A DNA stretch of 64,000 nucleotides from Clostridium aminobutyricum (GTDB lineage: Bacteria; Bacillota; Clostridia; Peptostreptococcales; Anaerovoracaceae), in contig NZ_JAFJZZ010000001.1 in the NCBI RefSeq assembly GCF_017255415.1, positions 1,054,001-1,118,000 of the forward strand, in the 5' to 3' direction. The notes beneath the pieces are model-generated. The model was not told where the DNA came from. It did not search any database and saw nothing but the letters and a program-made list of their open reading frames with translations. Both the position numbers and the translations under genes were made by a program. Positions 53,161-62,966 of the stretch are shown here, in pieces (the stretch's first letter is position 1; every line of letters starts with the position of its first letter).

Positions 53161-54522
53161 TTATTTTTTATTCAAACTATATTTTTCAATTTTATATCTT
53201 AAGCTCTGCCGCGTAATTCCGAGTTTTCTTGCTGCTTCAGCATAAGTACTATTTTCGGCAATTGCTTTAGTGATTAAATTCTTTTCATATTGTTTCATCT
53301 TTTCCTCTAGATTTGCATTTGAATCGGCAATAAAATATTCACTCGTTGCATCTTCCGCAGTAGCTGCATGAACCATATAGTCAGGCAAATCCTTTAAGGT
53401 AATTTGATTGCCCTTCACCAAATTAAAGGTACCTTCAATTACATACCGTAACTCTCTGACATTTCCTTTCCAACGACACTCTTTAAACAAGTTCATTACA
53501 AGTTCACTGACACCGTCAATAGAACAATTCATCGTTCCATTATAATAATCAATGAAATGATTAACCAAAAGAGGAATATCCTCTTTCCGCTCTCTTAAAG
53601 GTGGGATATGAATAGAAACAACACTTAACCGATAGAATAAATCTTCTCGGATTAGGTTCTTCTCCATCGCAATCATCGGCGGGAGATTCATAGCAGAAAG
53701 TATCCGCACATTTACAAATTTATCCTCATTTTCTCCGAGCCGGCGAATCACGTGATCTTCAAGAAAACGTAACAATTTCGACTGAACGTTTAAAGGCATC
53801 CTGTGGATTTCATCTAAAAACAATATCCCGCCGTTCGCCTTCCAGATCAATCCTTGAGTGTTTTCTGCACCGGTAAACGCACCTTTCACTGTCCCAAACA
53901 AGACCGATTCCAGTAAATTTTCCGGTACAGCCGCACAATTCAGAGGCACAAACGGCATCTGATTTCTCCGACTATGGTAATGGATAGATTGTGCAACAAG
54001 TTCTTTGCCCGTTCCAGTTTCTCCTGATATAAGCACAGAAGAATCTGTTTTTGCTACCCTTAGAATCTTTTCTTTAATTTCAAGCATAGCCGGATCTTTT
54101 GTAATCATATCTTTTAAAGAATAGCCTTTATTCTCTGCAACTTTCACAGAGTTATCTTCCTGCATTTTAATAAACTTTGATACCTCTATTGCGCCTATTA
54201 TTTCATTCCCGTCGATAATGGGAACAGTACTATTGATAATATGATGCAAATTGCCCCTAAAATCATATAATGTTTGCTGTTCATAAAATATCGGTTTTCC
54301 CGTTTTTAGTACTTTTAATATACTGCTGTCTTCTTCTTTTAGCTGAGGATACACCTCGAGTAAGTGCATTCCAGTTGTGTTTTCATTCTTAAATTCCTTC
54401 ACTTTCGTATCATACAAGGTGCTATACTCAACGATGCCCTCTCGATTCACTATAATGATCCAATCAATTTCATCATACAGATTCAATACATTATTAAGAG
54501 CTTTATTTATCAACTGGTTCAC
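53161..54522 (-). CDS. sigma-54-dependent transcriptional activator, RocR-like
   Basis: A 453-aa regulator: N-terminal PAS domain (about 10-115), AAA+ central domain with Walker A GETGTGKE, the sigma-54 contact loop GAFTGA (in GTVKGAFTGAENT), Walker B ILFLDE, an arginine finger region, and a C-terminal Fis-type HTH (TYAEAARKLGITRQSLRYKIEK). This layout is that of RocR, which activates arginine use in Bacillus. It lies upstream of an arginase-family gene with a sigma-54 promoter. The start may be GTG at 54522 or TTG at 54513; the latter has better spacing to GAGAGGAA. Confidence 0.88.
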   Translation of the reverse strand: MNQLINKALNNVLNLYDEIDWIIIVNREGIVEYSTLYDTKVKEFKNENTTGMHLLEVYPQLKEEDSSILKVLKTGKPIFYEQQTLYDFRGNLHHIINSTVPIIDGNEIIGAIEVSKFIKMQEDNSVKVAENKGYSLKDMITKDPAMLEIKEKILRVAKTDSSVLISGETGTGKELVAQSIHYHSRRNQMPFVPLNCAAVPENLLESVLFGTVKGAFTGAENTQGLIWKANGGILFLDEIHRMPLNVQSKLLRFLEDHVIRRLGENEDKFVNVRILSAMNLPPMIAMEKNLIREDLFYRLSVVSIHIPPLRERKEDIPLLVNHFIDYYNGTMNCSIDGVSELVMNLFKECRWKGNVRELRYVIEGTFNLVKGNQITLKDLPDYMVHAATAEDATSEYFIADSNANLEEKMKQYEKNLITKAIAENSTYAEAARKLGITRQSLRYKIEKYSLNKK

Positions 54523-54553
54523 TTCCTCTCAAAAAACAGCAAGCATTCCTCCA

Positions 54554-55996
54554 TCATTTCGACTTTGCATACACTGTTTTGCCTGCTACGCTATAAGACA
54601 ACTGATAGCCGAAAGTTTCAAGGACTGGGCGGGCGGGCAGATAGGTTCGTTCGCCCTTGATGACAGCAGCCGTATCCATGGTTAATTCTTTTCCATTTAC
54701 CACATACGTATTGCTGCCGATATGGATATCAAGTCGCGTTCCATTGAGATCAGCACCGACTGAAACGATTTTTCCTTCTGTGTCAGCTGTATAGCTGACC
54801 TCAGCACCGATGCTTTCCAGCAGTTTTCGCACCGGAACCAGCGTTCGGTTGTTTTCATCAATAAAAGGACTTCCCATTCCGTCCTTTGAAGTAAAAGCCA
54901 GCGGTTTATTATCAATCACTACCCAGATATAATTCTTAATTTCCTCTTTGGTCAGTCCGTCCATAGTGGTCAATGTGTCATCTATCATAGACACTACACT
55001 GGTCTCGTCATAGGTATCTTCGTTCACATCAAAGAGCATCACGCCTCCTGCCGTCCGAAGGGCAATCATCGTCTTTTCACGAAGCGTATTCAGCCCGTTA
55101 TAGGTGGATTCCAGAGGCTCTGTAGCCAAATAGTCTTGATAGGCGTTTTCCTTGTTCATATCCACTAAAAACCGGTATTGCTGCCAGCTTGGTCTTGCAT
55201 AAAGCGGCATACCTAATACCAATTTTTCTGCAGGTACATTTCTGTACGTTTTCCAATAGTTTATGGTTGTGTTTGCATACCATATCGGGCTATGGTTTGG
55301 GTCTGTCTTTAAATCGTAGCACATTAAATTGATAAAGTCGAAACAGGCTAGTGTTTTATCCGTAACACCCTCCAAGGCTTCCCAAACTTTTTTACCATCC
55401 GTACTCCCGGTCCCAGGTAATGCAGTAGAGAGCCCTTTATTCATTGGTTTCAATCGTTCTGATAATAAAACAATGGTCTTTTCATAATCCGCACTGGTAC
55501 TATATTTAGGATACTCCCAGTCAATTTCAACGCCATCAAATCCATATTGCTGCACAACGTCTATGATATGATTCACAAAAATCGTTCTTAGGTTATCATC
55601 TGCGCCAATTTTTTCAAATACAGGGAACAACGGAGTACCGTCTTTTTCGGCATATCCGCCTACGGAAACATATACCTCCGTTCCCGCATTATGGCACTTT
55701 TCAATCAATTGTTTTAATTCTTCCGGTTCTTCAAAAGGCTTACACGTACCATCCTCTTTCGGTATTAAAAACCCATAGATGACATGAGTCAAATTTTCCG
55801 CCTGTAGCTTTTCTATCGGTACATCGAACCATTCCCCACAATAGTATCCGATCACTTTAAATTCATCTGTTTGATTGGCTGAATCTCCTTGGCTATTATC
55901 ACTTCCAAAGCTTACAGCAGGAAGCAACATAACCGTCAGCATAGCAAATATCATTGCTGCATGAATTAACATTCTACCGCTTTTCTTTAATCTCAT
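54554..55996 (-). CDS. secreted GH18 glycosidase with copper-amine-oxidase-like stalk domain
   Basis: The 480-aa protein has a signal peptide (about 1-31), a GH18 barrel (about 45-345) with the catalytic motif FDGVEIDWEYP and FINLMCYDL, and a C-terminal CuAmOx_N-like domain (about 375-478, SPFIDENNRTLVPVRKLLESIGAEV split in two). GH18 members of this type in spore-formers cut peptidoglycan or chitin-like glycans; the stalk domain is common on clostridial surface proteins. AGGAGATAGG lies before the ATG. It ends 31 bases before the activator gene. Confidence 0.85.
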   Translation of the reverse strand: MRLKKSGRMLIHAAMIFAMLTVMLLPAVSFGSDNSQGDSANQTDEFKVIGYYCGEWFDVPIEKLQAENLTHVIYGFLIPKEDGTCKPFEEPEELKQLIEKCHNAGTEVYVSVGGYAEKDGTPLFPVFEKIGADDNLRTIFVNHIIDVVQQYGFDGVEIDWEYPKYSTSADYEKTIVLLSERLKPMNKGLSTALPGTGSTDGKKVWEALEGVTDKTLACFDFINLMCYDLKTDPNHSPIWYANTTINYWKTYRNVPAEKLVLGMPLYARPSWQQYRFLVDMNKENAYQDYLATEPLESTYNGLNTLREKTMIALRTAGGVMLFDVNEDTYDETSVVSMIDDTLTTMDGLTKEEIKNYIWVVIDNKPLAFTSKDGMGSPFIDENNRTLVPVRKLLESIGAEVSYTADTEGKIVSVGADLNGTRLDIHIGSNTYVVNGKELTMDTAAVIKGERTYLPARPVLETFGYQLSYSVAGKTVYAKSK

Positions 55997-56075
55997 TTTT
56001 CCTATCTCCTATTCCTCTTATCTTGTTATTTTGATACACAATCCCCTGTTGATATAATTTCCTGTTTTTTACACA

Positions 56076-57239
56076 TTAATTAAAAGAAGCCTCTTGTCCA
56101 TTTTCCACTCGGTTTCGTCCGCTGTCTTTGGCTTTATATAGCCCCATATCTGCTCGAAGCAATAAATTGGATATTGTATCCATTTTGATATTGGTTGCGA
56201 CTCCAAAACTGCAAGTTACTTTAGTTGTCAAATGGAAATTAAATTCTTCAATTATTTTTCTTATTCTTTCAGCTAAATACACCGCTTTTTCAAAGTCAGT
56301 CTCGGGACAGATTATTAAAAATTCTTCGCCGCCCCATCTGCCTACTTTTTCACTTTTCTCTACATTATTTTTGAGAAGCTCTCCTATCTTTGTAAGTACC
56401 ATGTCTCCGACATTATGCCCGTAGGTATCATTTATTGTCTTAAATAAATCAATATCCAGTAAAATAAGTGAAATTTTTTTATTTTCTCTTCTGCACCGAC
56501 CGTACTCTATTTCTAAAATTTCGTTTAATTTTCGGCGATTATAAATATTGGTCAGTTCGTCCATCGAAGAGGTATAACGCAGTGCCTCATTGATCTTTTC
56601 AATTTTAGTGGTTTTGGCTTGAAGCAGTTTATTTTTATCACATATAATTTTTTGATTTCTAAACTCTTTCACATACCTCCTATAATTAATAACGGAAACA
56701 ATCCATGCGATGATGTTATTGGACAGAATATCCGGTATAAAGCTGCTTTGAACAATATCAGGCTGAAATATCGGTAACAAAAATATGGTCAACAGGCTAG
56801 TTGTACCATAAATGCAAAAATTGACTGCTGGACTAAAATAGAAAACTACAGCAAATCCGTAAATCACCGAAGAATAAATGGTAGGCAAGACAAATAGATG
56901 GTTATGTACCAGTAATGTTCTGGCGATTGCAATCGCAAACCCAAAAAATCCAAAGCTAACCTCATATATTTTTAAAATCCAAGATACATTTTTTACCTTC
57001 TTCACCTGTATCGTTCCGCTTATTACACCATACAAGGCCATAACAAACGCCGTGATAAAATGAATGATATGTATCAATCCGGATGTGGTCACATAGAATC
57101 CATAGTACAATTGTTCTATAGTCAAATAAATAGATAATATCAGTATGCATAAATTATTATGCATAAACTTTTTTTCATAAAACTCTTTCGTGTTTTCCTT
57201 CACTATAATACTTGAAAAAAAATTATGAATATAGTTCAT
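56076..57239 (-). CDS. membrane diguanylate cyclase (GGDEF domain)
   Basis: A 387-aa protein with six or seven N-terminal membrane helices (about 28-190), a short coiled coil, and a C-terminal GGDEF domain (about 225-380) with the intact active site GRWGGEEF and DIDLFKTINDTYGHNVGD. It should make cyclic di-GMP. The RxxD inhibitory site that often precedes the active site by five residues is not present (KSEK there). No partner phosphodiesterase is near. AAAGG lies 8 bases before the ATG. Confidence 0.87.
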   Translation of the reverse strand: MNYIHNFFSSIIVKENTKEFYEKKFMHNNLCILILSIYLTIEQLYYGFYVTTSGLIHIIHFITAFVMALYGVISGTIQVKKVKNVSWILKIYEVSFGFFGFAIAIARTLLVHNHLFVLPTIYSSVIYGFAVVFYFSPAVNFCIYGTTSLLTIFLLPIFQPDIVQSSFIPDILSNNIIAWIVSVINYRRYVKEFRNQKIICDKNKLLQAKTTKIEKINEALRYTSSMDELTNIYNRRKLNEILEIEYGRCRRENKKISLILLDIDLFKTINDTYGHNVGDMVLTKIGELLKNNVEKSEKVGRWGGEEFLIICPETDFEKAVYLAERIRKIIEEFNFHLTTKVTCSFGVATNIKMDTISNLLLRADMGLYKAKDSGRNRVENGQEASFN

Positions 57240-57384
57240 AGTGATAGCCTTTCGATTAATAATCTGAAATAAGGGTTGAAAATTTTATCTTCACAAAATT
57301 GTACAAACATTTTCATTATACACCCAAATTCAAAATTTTCATATATTTTCCTTCTTACAAAATAAAGGCAGCTGAATGCTGTCT

Positions 57385-59058
57385 TTATTGAACATCTCCC
57401 TCTATATCTTTCCACGAAAATTTGAAACCATAGTGCCACAGTGCTATTAAAATAGACAACGATATTACTGCATTTATAATGATGCCAGCAGAAATATAGG
57501 ATAAAAACACATAATGAACTCCCGCCAAGCAAGCGCATAACGCAAATGAAAAAAATACTATGCCGATATTACTGCCATTCTGAGCATATTGGAAGTTCTT
57601 GTAAAACGGTAATTCTTTCTTTGAAAAATGAAAAATCACTAAAATCAGTACCAACATGTTGAGAAAAATCAAAACAAGGTCTAAGACGATCTTCAATCCA
57701 AAAATAGCGATGGAGATTACGCTCAATAGGAAATAAGTCGGAACAATGTAATGGTATAGAAAGGCTTTCAATGCGCCTTTTATTACCCATGCAGGCTGTT
57801 CTATAGGCAAGGCCTTATAGATCCAAGCACCTTTATAATCCTCACTTTTACTGATCATCGAAAACAGCGAAGAAAGGAAAGCCACTGAGAAATACAAATA
57901 AAGGTAGTATCTTCCATTCCTTATTTCTTCAAACAGAGCGGAAAAAGATTGATTTGCCCTATAAAAACTAAAGAAGAAGATTAAAGGCATCATTACCGAA
58001 AAAACAAGATTTGGGTAGATGCTCAATTTTAATTTTCGCTCATTTCCTAACATGATCAACGTAAATCTAAAAAAGGTCCTCTCAAGCGGGTGGATGCAAA
58101 TCCTGTTAGCAACTCTGTTTTGCCACGCATTTTCTGGCATTTTCTTTCGTTTTGGATTGTCGCTGTTTTTCATCTTTTGTAGATTTCTTTCAAAACCAGG
58201 TGCAACCACCTTCACGTATAAAGTCATGGTTATGATAGGAACAATAATTCCGGTGAAACTTAGAAAAATATAGTACGGATTAAAGTCATGCTCCACTAGC
58301 AAATTAAAAGGCGCAGCAAACCATGTTGACGGCAAGAAAAAATTCCACCAATGCGGGCTGATGCTTATGTTCAAATCTGAAACATTAAAAAGTCTTCCTA
58401 TGAATTGATACATTAAAATCATAAAGACAGTTAATACAATCTGACAATAGTTGATGATATCTTTTAATTTTTCACCGCTGAAAATTGTGAGAATTGCATA
58501 GTAAAAAATGGATGTAAATAAGATCACAAAACCGCAGATCAGTATCAGTTCAAACAGAAAAACAAGAGCAAATAAAACCCCATATTTGATGAGACTGCAA
58601 ATGATTGAAGCCCCCGATAGGGCTATGGTTATGGTGGAAAGATAGGCAAGTATATGAATCATTTTTGCCGTACTTAAAGTTTTAGCATCTACCGGTCTAG
58701 GTAAAAGAATGTTCTTATCATCCAGATCAAGAAGCACAGAAGAAAAGTCTGAGACCATCGTTGTCATAATCATAAAGATCAGCATGCCAATGACAATGTT
58801 CATTTTTAAAAATAAAGGGAAAGGGATCAGCACGAATGCTCCAATAAACAGTCCTAAAAAGGCGTATATAGCCAATGAAGAGCGAAAGGAACTTTTCGAT
58901 TCGGATTTCTTAGTATCCCTCATGATGGTTGGTACTCTTCGCCCATCCATCACAAATTTCAGCTGCAAAATTTTCCTCATAATGGGGTAATCAATCCCCG
59001 CAGATTTAAAGATAAAACTAATTTTATCCAATAATTTTAATAGCATAAAATCTTTCAT
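57385..59058 (-). CDS. ABC-2-type transporter membrane protein
   Basis: A 557-aa polytopic protein with about 14 hydrophobic segments and basic cytosolic loops (NSDNPKRKKMPENAW). It begins 1 base after the stop of an ABC ATPase and is its membrane partner. The family is that of large clostridial exporter permeases without a known substrate. Two repeats of about six to seven helices suggest an internal duplication. Confidence 0.8.
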   Translation of the reverse strand: MKDFMLLKLLDKISFIFKSAGIDYPIMRKILQLKFVMDGRRVPTIMRDTKKSESKSSFRSSLAIYAFLGLFIGAFVLIPFPLFLKMNIVIGMLIFMIMTTMVSDFSSVLLDLDDKNILLPRPVDAKTLSTAKMIHILAYLSTITIALSGASIICSLIKYGVLFALVFLFELILICGFVILFTSIFYYAILTIFSGEKLKDIINYCQIVLTVFMILMYQFIGRLFNVSDLNISISPHWWNFFLPSTWFAAPFNLLVEHDFNPYYIFLSFTGIIVPIITMTLYVKVVAPGFERNLQKMKNSDNPKRKKMPENAWQNRVANRICIHPLERTFFRFTLIMLGNERKLKLSIYPNLVFSVMMPLIFFFSFYRANQSFSALFEEIRNGRYYLYLYFSVAFLSSLFSMISKSEDYKGAWIYKALPIEQPAWVIKGALKAFLYHYIVPTYFLLSVISIAIFGLKIVLDLVLIFLNMLVLILVIFHFSKKELPFYKNFQYAQNGSNIGIVFFSFALCACLAGVHYVFLSYISAGIIINAVISLSILIALWHYGFKFSWKDIEGDVQ

Positions 59059-59059
59059 T

Positions 59060-59848
59060 TTAACCCTCTTTCAGCACAGATATAAATTCATCAGCAATTT
59101 GCTTATGCTGATTGAATCCGGTCAGCTGATTAAATATATCTTCCAGTGAACCTTCACTGCATTTTTCCTGCAACTGCAAGAAGGTACCGTCCGCTACAAT
59201 TTGACCGCTATGAATTAAAATGATTCGATCACTTATTTTTTCGACAACCTCCATGATATGGGAAGAATAGAAAATTGTTTTTCCTTGCACGGCCAATTCG
59301 GAAATGATTTCTTTAAAAACCATAACACTATTTGCATCTAATCCGCTCAAGGGTTCATCAAAAAATAAAATATCAGGATTATGAAGCAAACTGGCCACAA
59401 TCAGTACTTTTTGTTTCATACCTTTTGAAAAAGAAGAGATTCGGTTGGTATAAGCTTCGCCTATGCCGAGCAGTTTCATCAGCTTTTGAGCTTTACGGTC
59501 AACCGTCTGATAATCTATTCCGTAGATCTCGCCAATAAACGTAAGATATTCCTGTGCAGTAAGTGTATCATACAGTTCCGCCGTTTCAGGGACATAACCG
59601 ATTCTTTTCTTATATTCAATGCTCCCGGCAGAAATATCTTCGCCGAAAACCTTTACTTCCCCTTGATATCCTTCTAAGATTCCTAACAAAATTTTTACTG
59701 TAGTACTTTTCCCTGCTCCGTTTGGCCCTATATAGCCGATAATTTGTCCTCCCTGTATTTCCAGATCAATTCCTTTCAAGACCTGTTTCTCGCCAAAGCT
59801 CATTTTCAAGTCTTTTATAGAAACGATCTTTTCCCCTGGTGCATCCAT
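59060..59848 (-). CDS. ABC transporter ATP-binding protein
   Basis: The 262-aa ATPase has Walker A GPNGAGKSTT, Q-loop YVPETAELYD, signature SSFSKGMKQK, Walker B ILFFDEP and H-loop YSSHIMEV. It is of the DRI/ABC-2 export class. It is coupled to the permease downstream (AGAGGG at its end is the permease's ribosome binding site). Confidence 0.92.
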   Translation of the reverse strand: MDAPGEKIVSIKDLKMSFGEKQVLKGIDLEIQGGQIIGYIGPNGAGKSTTVKILLGILEGYQGEVKVFGEDISAGSIEYKKRIGYVPETAELYDTLTAQEYLTFIGEIYGIDYQTVDRKAQKLMKLLGIGEAYTNRISSFSKGMKQKVLIVASLLHNPDILFFDEPLSGLDANSVMVFKEIISELAVQGKTIFYSSHIMEVVEKISDRIILIHSGQIVADGTFLQLQEKCSEGSLEDIFNQLTGFNQHKQIADEFISVLKEG

Positions 59849-59952
59849 TTTTCATCCCCCTATCCTAATTTTAGTCCTAATATTTTACCACAAATAACAT
59901 ATTCTAACAATGTAGTTCTCTTGTCTCTTATACCAGCTGTTTCTTTCCCACT

Positions 59953-59985
59953 AAAAATACCGTCTCGGATAATCCAAAACGGCAT
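59953..59985 (-). terminator. probable terminator of the PanE-like gene
   Basis: ATGCCGT and ACGGTAT pair around an inner GGAT/ATCC element; on the minus strand five T residues follow. One mismatch in the stem. Confidence 0.5.
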
Positions 59986-60002
59986 TGTTTTTATTCCTAT
60001 CT

Positions 60003-60917
60003 TTAATCTGTGAAGCCAAATTGGGCTGCAATCTTTTCGTAAGCGGGAATGGATACACCGAGTTTTCTGCCTAAACGAACCACTTCAAACAGAAGTCCGT
60101 CTATCTCAGAACGTTTACCCTGCCTTAAGTCTCGCTGCATGGAAGTCGACGCGGTAGGGGTTAGTGCTGCTAAAATATCCAAATTTGTTTTAACAATATC
60201 CACGGTAAAATGGATAGCCAACGTGTTAGCCAGCTTTTCTATTTCCTGCATGAGCGCGATAAAGGTATCTCTTGCGATGCCGTCCTTTTGCACATCTCCT
60301 GCATCCACATCATAATAAGCCCCACAGGCAGCCATAGGCGAAACGTAGGAAAATTTTTGAAGTGCATCGCGCTTGATATCTTCCGATAAAGTACCCGTTA
60401 TACCGCTTTCCTTTAAATCCTGAGCTACTTGCTCGAGAGCCGGACGATATTCTCCATTCTTCCTTACACCAAATATAACGTTGAAAATATCCCCTTTCTG
60501 TACTATAGTACCCGGTTCTTTGATTTCTGCCGCTATGTAGATGCAGCCATCGGTTACTAACAAATTCGGCAACAGCTCTTGCATCTTTCCTCCTGTGCCA
60601 TATACATTGAGCAACGGAATAACGATGGTATCTTGATGAGCAACCCGCTTTATAAAAGGAATCGTTTCCTCTAAGGAATAAGATTTCACACAAACAAATA
60701 TGATATCCGGCTTATCGTTATAATGCTCCATGTCAAAAGCCGTTATCGGGCAGACCGTATAGTGTCCCTTACAGGTCGTTTCCATATGCAGTCCATTTTC
60801 TTGAATGGCTGTCAGATGCTTCCCTCTGGCAATCACGGTTACGTCCTTCCCTGCTTCTGTCATAAGAGCTCCTATACTTCCTCCGATACCGCCGGCTCCG
60901 ATGATTAAATATTTCAT
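60003..60917 (-). CDS. 2-dehydropantoate 2-reductase family protein
   Basis: A 304-aa two-domain reductase. N-terminal NADPH Rossmann motif IIGAGGIGGSIGALM, and the C-terminal ketopantoate reductase helical domain with KFSYVSPMAACGAYY and TASTSMQRDLRQGKRSEID. PanE makes pantoate for coenzyme A. Other panBCD genes are not near, and this family has members acting on other 2-keto acids, so the pantothenate role is probable only. GGAGG precedes the ATG. Confidence 0.82.
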   Translation of the reverse strand: MKYLIIGAGGIGGSIGALMTEAGKDVTVIARGKHLTAIQENGLHMETTCKGHYTVCPITAFDMEHYNDKPDIIFVCVKSYSLEETIPFIKRVAHQDTIVIPLLNVYGTGGKMQELLPNLLVTDGCIYIAAEIKEPGTIVQKGDIFNVIFGVRKNGEYRPALEQVAQDLKESGITGTLSEDIKRDALQKFSYVSPMAACGAYYDVDAGDVQKDGIARDTFIALMQEIEKLANTLAIHFTVDIVKTNLDILAALTPTASTSMQRDLRQGKRSEIDGLLFEVVRLGRKLGVSIPAYEKIAAQFGFTD

Positions 60918-60996
60918 GTTCTTCCTCCGAATGCGTATTCATGTCATATTATAAAGTATACCACCGAGTGAAGGTCAATAGGCAATTTTGATTATT

Positions 60997-61503
60997 TTAA
61001 AAAAACGAACCGTACTTTCCATATAAACAGGCACCCAAGACAACGCAAACTGCCATTTCCATCATACTGTTTGTTCGAATGCGCAGAAGATGGAACCGTT
61101 TATTTGAAATCGGCCAAAGCCACATGATTCCCTGAACATTTAATGTATCTAAAACCAAGTGGGACATCATGCCCGGAATGAACCCTCGAATAAAATACGG
61201 AGCGAAGACATTCCACTCATGAAGCCAGCTCCAGTCCAATACTCCTAAAATGATGCTCACAATCGCAACAAATACCGGAGTATGTATAACACCTCTGTGC
61301 TTAAACAAACCCGACGCTGCATTTGCTAGTAGGGGAATTTTATGCGCAATCCAACTTTTTTTATGGTCAATATCGATAAATAATGAGCCCAGAACAGCTC
61401 CGGTCAGGATAGCTGATTGCTGTGTCGGTTCATTGACTCCCATAGCATTGATGACCATGACTCCTGCTGCTGCTCCGCCTAAAGAATGTGTTATATAGTT
61501 CAT
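60997..61503 (-). CDS. YdjM/DUF457-type membrane-bound metal-dependent hydrolase
   Basis: A 168-aa protein with four membrane helices and the family motifs: THSLGG near the N terminus, GSLFIDIDHKKS, HRGVIHTPV and MMSHLVLDTLNVQG. In Escherichia coli YdjM belongs to the LexA regulon; its activity is not known. GGAGGT precedes the ATG. It is probably a single gene. Confidence 0.82.
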   Translation of the reverse strand: MNYITHSLGGAAAGVMVINAMGVNEPTQQSAILTGAVLGSLFIDIDHKKSWIAHKIPLLANAASGLFKHRGVIHTPVFVAIVSIILGVLDWSWLHEWNVFAPYFIRGFIPGMMSHLVLDTLNVQGIMWLWPISNKRFHLLRIRTNSMMEMAVCVVLGACLYGKYGSFF

Positions 61504-61556
61504 GATTTTACCTCCAACTACTTCTAAAACCCTTGCTGTTTTCCTCTTTACTGCAA

Positions 61557-61581
61557 CAAAAAAAGAGGCTTCCGCACCTCT
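61557..61581 (-). terminator. rho-independent terminator of the FrhB-like gene
   Basis: AGAGG pairs with CCTCT around TGCGGAAG; seven or more T residues follow on the minus strand. A similar AGAGG...CCTCTG(C/T)ACTTCC sequence occurs near 41173. Confidence 0.7.
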
Positions 61582-61626
61582 GTACTTCCTTTTTGTCCAA
61601 ATTGAACAAAAACGCCATAAGCATTT

Positions 61627-62730
61627 TTAATATTTTTCTAAAACATACCGAAGTCCGAAATGTTTGTAATCCTTCCAAAATTGGGTTCGGTTTTGTGACA
61701 GCGGTAATGGCTCGCTTAGTCGTTTCTGTTCGTTCAACGCTTCCTCCGGCGAACGGTTCTCTGTAATCATATCTTGTTGACACTGTCTCAATAAATCTTC
61801 TCCCTTTGGCGAGTTGATTAAAATTAACGAAACGCCAAGAGGATCAAAAAAATCGGGACTGTATTTTTCAATTCCCCAGTAATCAGCAATAGTCAGATCG
61901 GAAACGCGATGAATATCTGTAAATTGGCATTGCGAACAAGACGGTCGTGTGATACTGCCGCTCTTAAAGAATAATTGATAAAAGCGATTATCTTCCTGCT
62001 TGTTTGGATTTTTATCTGTTGTAAACAAAAAACCCTTTTTACTGTTATCACGACTCCATCCTAAATTTTTCGAACGAAATTGTATGCCGGTGATTTTTTC
62101 TCCATATTCTTCTTCCAATAAATTTTTATAGTCTTCCCAAACCAAGGGGCTTGGTATACTGTAACAAATCAAGTCACACATATATAAATTTTCTGTCAAG
62201 GATGACTCCCCGATGAATCCCCTTAATCCTGCACACTGGCAAGGGGTACCGGTGAAAAAAGTAATTCGCCCTGCTTTTAAATCTTTTTTGATTCGGGTAT
62301 AGGTATCGCCCATATCGCTCTGCACATATTTAGAAAACCTCATCCGATCTCGCTGTTCAGTCGTCTCCGCTCTCCGATGTATGACACGAAAAGACTCATC
62401 AAAATCAGCCCCATAAATAATACCGCCCTGTCTTAAAATTGCGTCAGAAACAGCAGTGAACGCACCGCCTGACGTGGAATTCTGCAATACTTGCTTTGAC
62501 TTATGACGTGCCGCACAAACAGAAGGCAAACCATTTTGTTTATAATTTCCCTCCTGTAGAATCGGACAGATTCCCGTGCATCTGCGGCAGTTCACACATC
62601 GAGTTGGGTCTATTTTAGGATATAGAAACCCTTCTTCATCAGGCAACATATGGATGGCTTGCATCGCACAAATAGCAGAGCAGGCACCGCATCCACAGCA
62701 ATTTTCTTTTTTTGGATAAACTGATTGCAT
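61627..62730 (-). CDS. Fe-S flavoprotein of the F420 hydrogenase beta (FrhB/FdhB) family
   Basis: The 367-aa protein has an N-terminal double [4Fe-4S] ferredoxin (CCGCGACSAIC, CVNCRRCTGIC) and the FrhB_FdhB N and C domains (STSGGAFTAVSDAIL, FTGTPCQCAGLRGF, SCSQCQFTDIHRVSDLTIADYWGIEK split). Such proteins move electrons between ferredoxin and a flavin substrate; in Firmicutes they often sit in polysaccharide loci with pyruvyl transferases. No such partner is here. A 35-aa zinc-ribbon gene is 36 bases upstream. Confidence 0.85.
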   Translation of the reverse strand: MQSVYPKKENCCGCGACSAICAMQAIHMLPDEEGFLYPKIDPTRCVNCRRCTGICPILQEGNYKQNGLPSVCAARHKSKQVLQNSTSGGAFTAVSDAILRQGGIIYGADFDESFRVIHRRAETTEQRDRMRFSKYVQSDMGDTYTRIKKDLKAGRITFFTGTPCQCAGLRGFIGESSLTENLYMCDLICYSIPSPLVWEDYKNLLEEEYGEKITGIQFRSKNLGWSRDNSKKGFLFTTDKNPNKQEDNRFYQLFFKSGSITRPSCSQCQFTDIHRVSDLTIADYWGIEKYSPDFFDPLGVSLILINSPKGEDLLRQCQQDMITENRSPEEALNEQKRLSEPLPLSQNRTQFWKDYKHFGLRYVLEKY

Positions 62731-62766
62731 CGTCTCTTCCTCTGTAATAGAAGTCCATGTGAAATT

Positions 62767-62874
62767 CTATAGCTCTATGATACCTCCGCAATGCGGACAT
62801 CTTATCACTTCTTTTTCCACAGCATTCGTTAAATCAAATACAAAATATCGTTGGCAGTGTTTACATTTTATCAT
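62767..62874 (-). CDS. 35-aa zinc-ribbon protein
   Basis: A very short gene with two CxxC knuckles: CKHC (C4, C7) and CPHC (C26, C29), separated by 18 residues, as in a zinc ribbon. GGAGGG lies 6 bases before the ATG and the gene is directly upstream of the FrhB-like gene. Function is unknown; it could be a regulator or a metal-binding partner of its neighbour. Confidence 0.7.
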   Translation of the reverse strand: MIKCKHCQRYFVFDLTNAVEKEVIRCPHCGGIIEL

Positions 62875-62937
62875 TTTTTTCCCTCCATTTTTACCCACAA
62901 CAAAAATTATACTACTGAATTAAAATAAGAAAAAGTC

Positions 62938-62966
62938 TTGACATCTCGATAAATAGTTCTTCTATT
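62938..62966 (+). promoter_or_regulatory. promoter candidate of rubredoxin-hcp
   Basis: TTGACA, 17 bases, TCTATT (weak -10). A palindrome GTTGT-AAAA-ACAAC lies at 63033-63046, before the ribosome binding site, and may be an operator. The 290-base gap upstream of the rubredoxin gene shows nothing else. Confidence 0.35.

Noticed and set aside
61508-61783. 91-aa minus-strand gene
   Set aside because: It overlaps the 3' end of the FrhB-like gene in another frame and includes its terminator.
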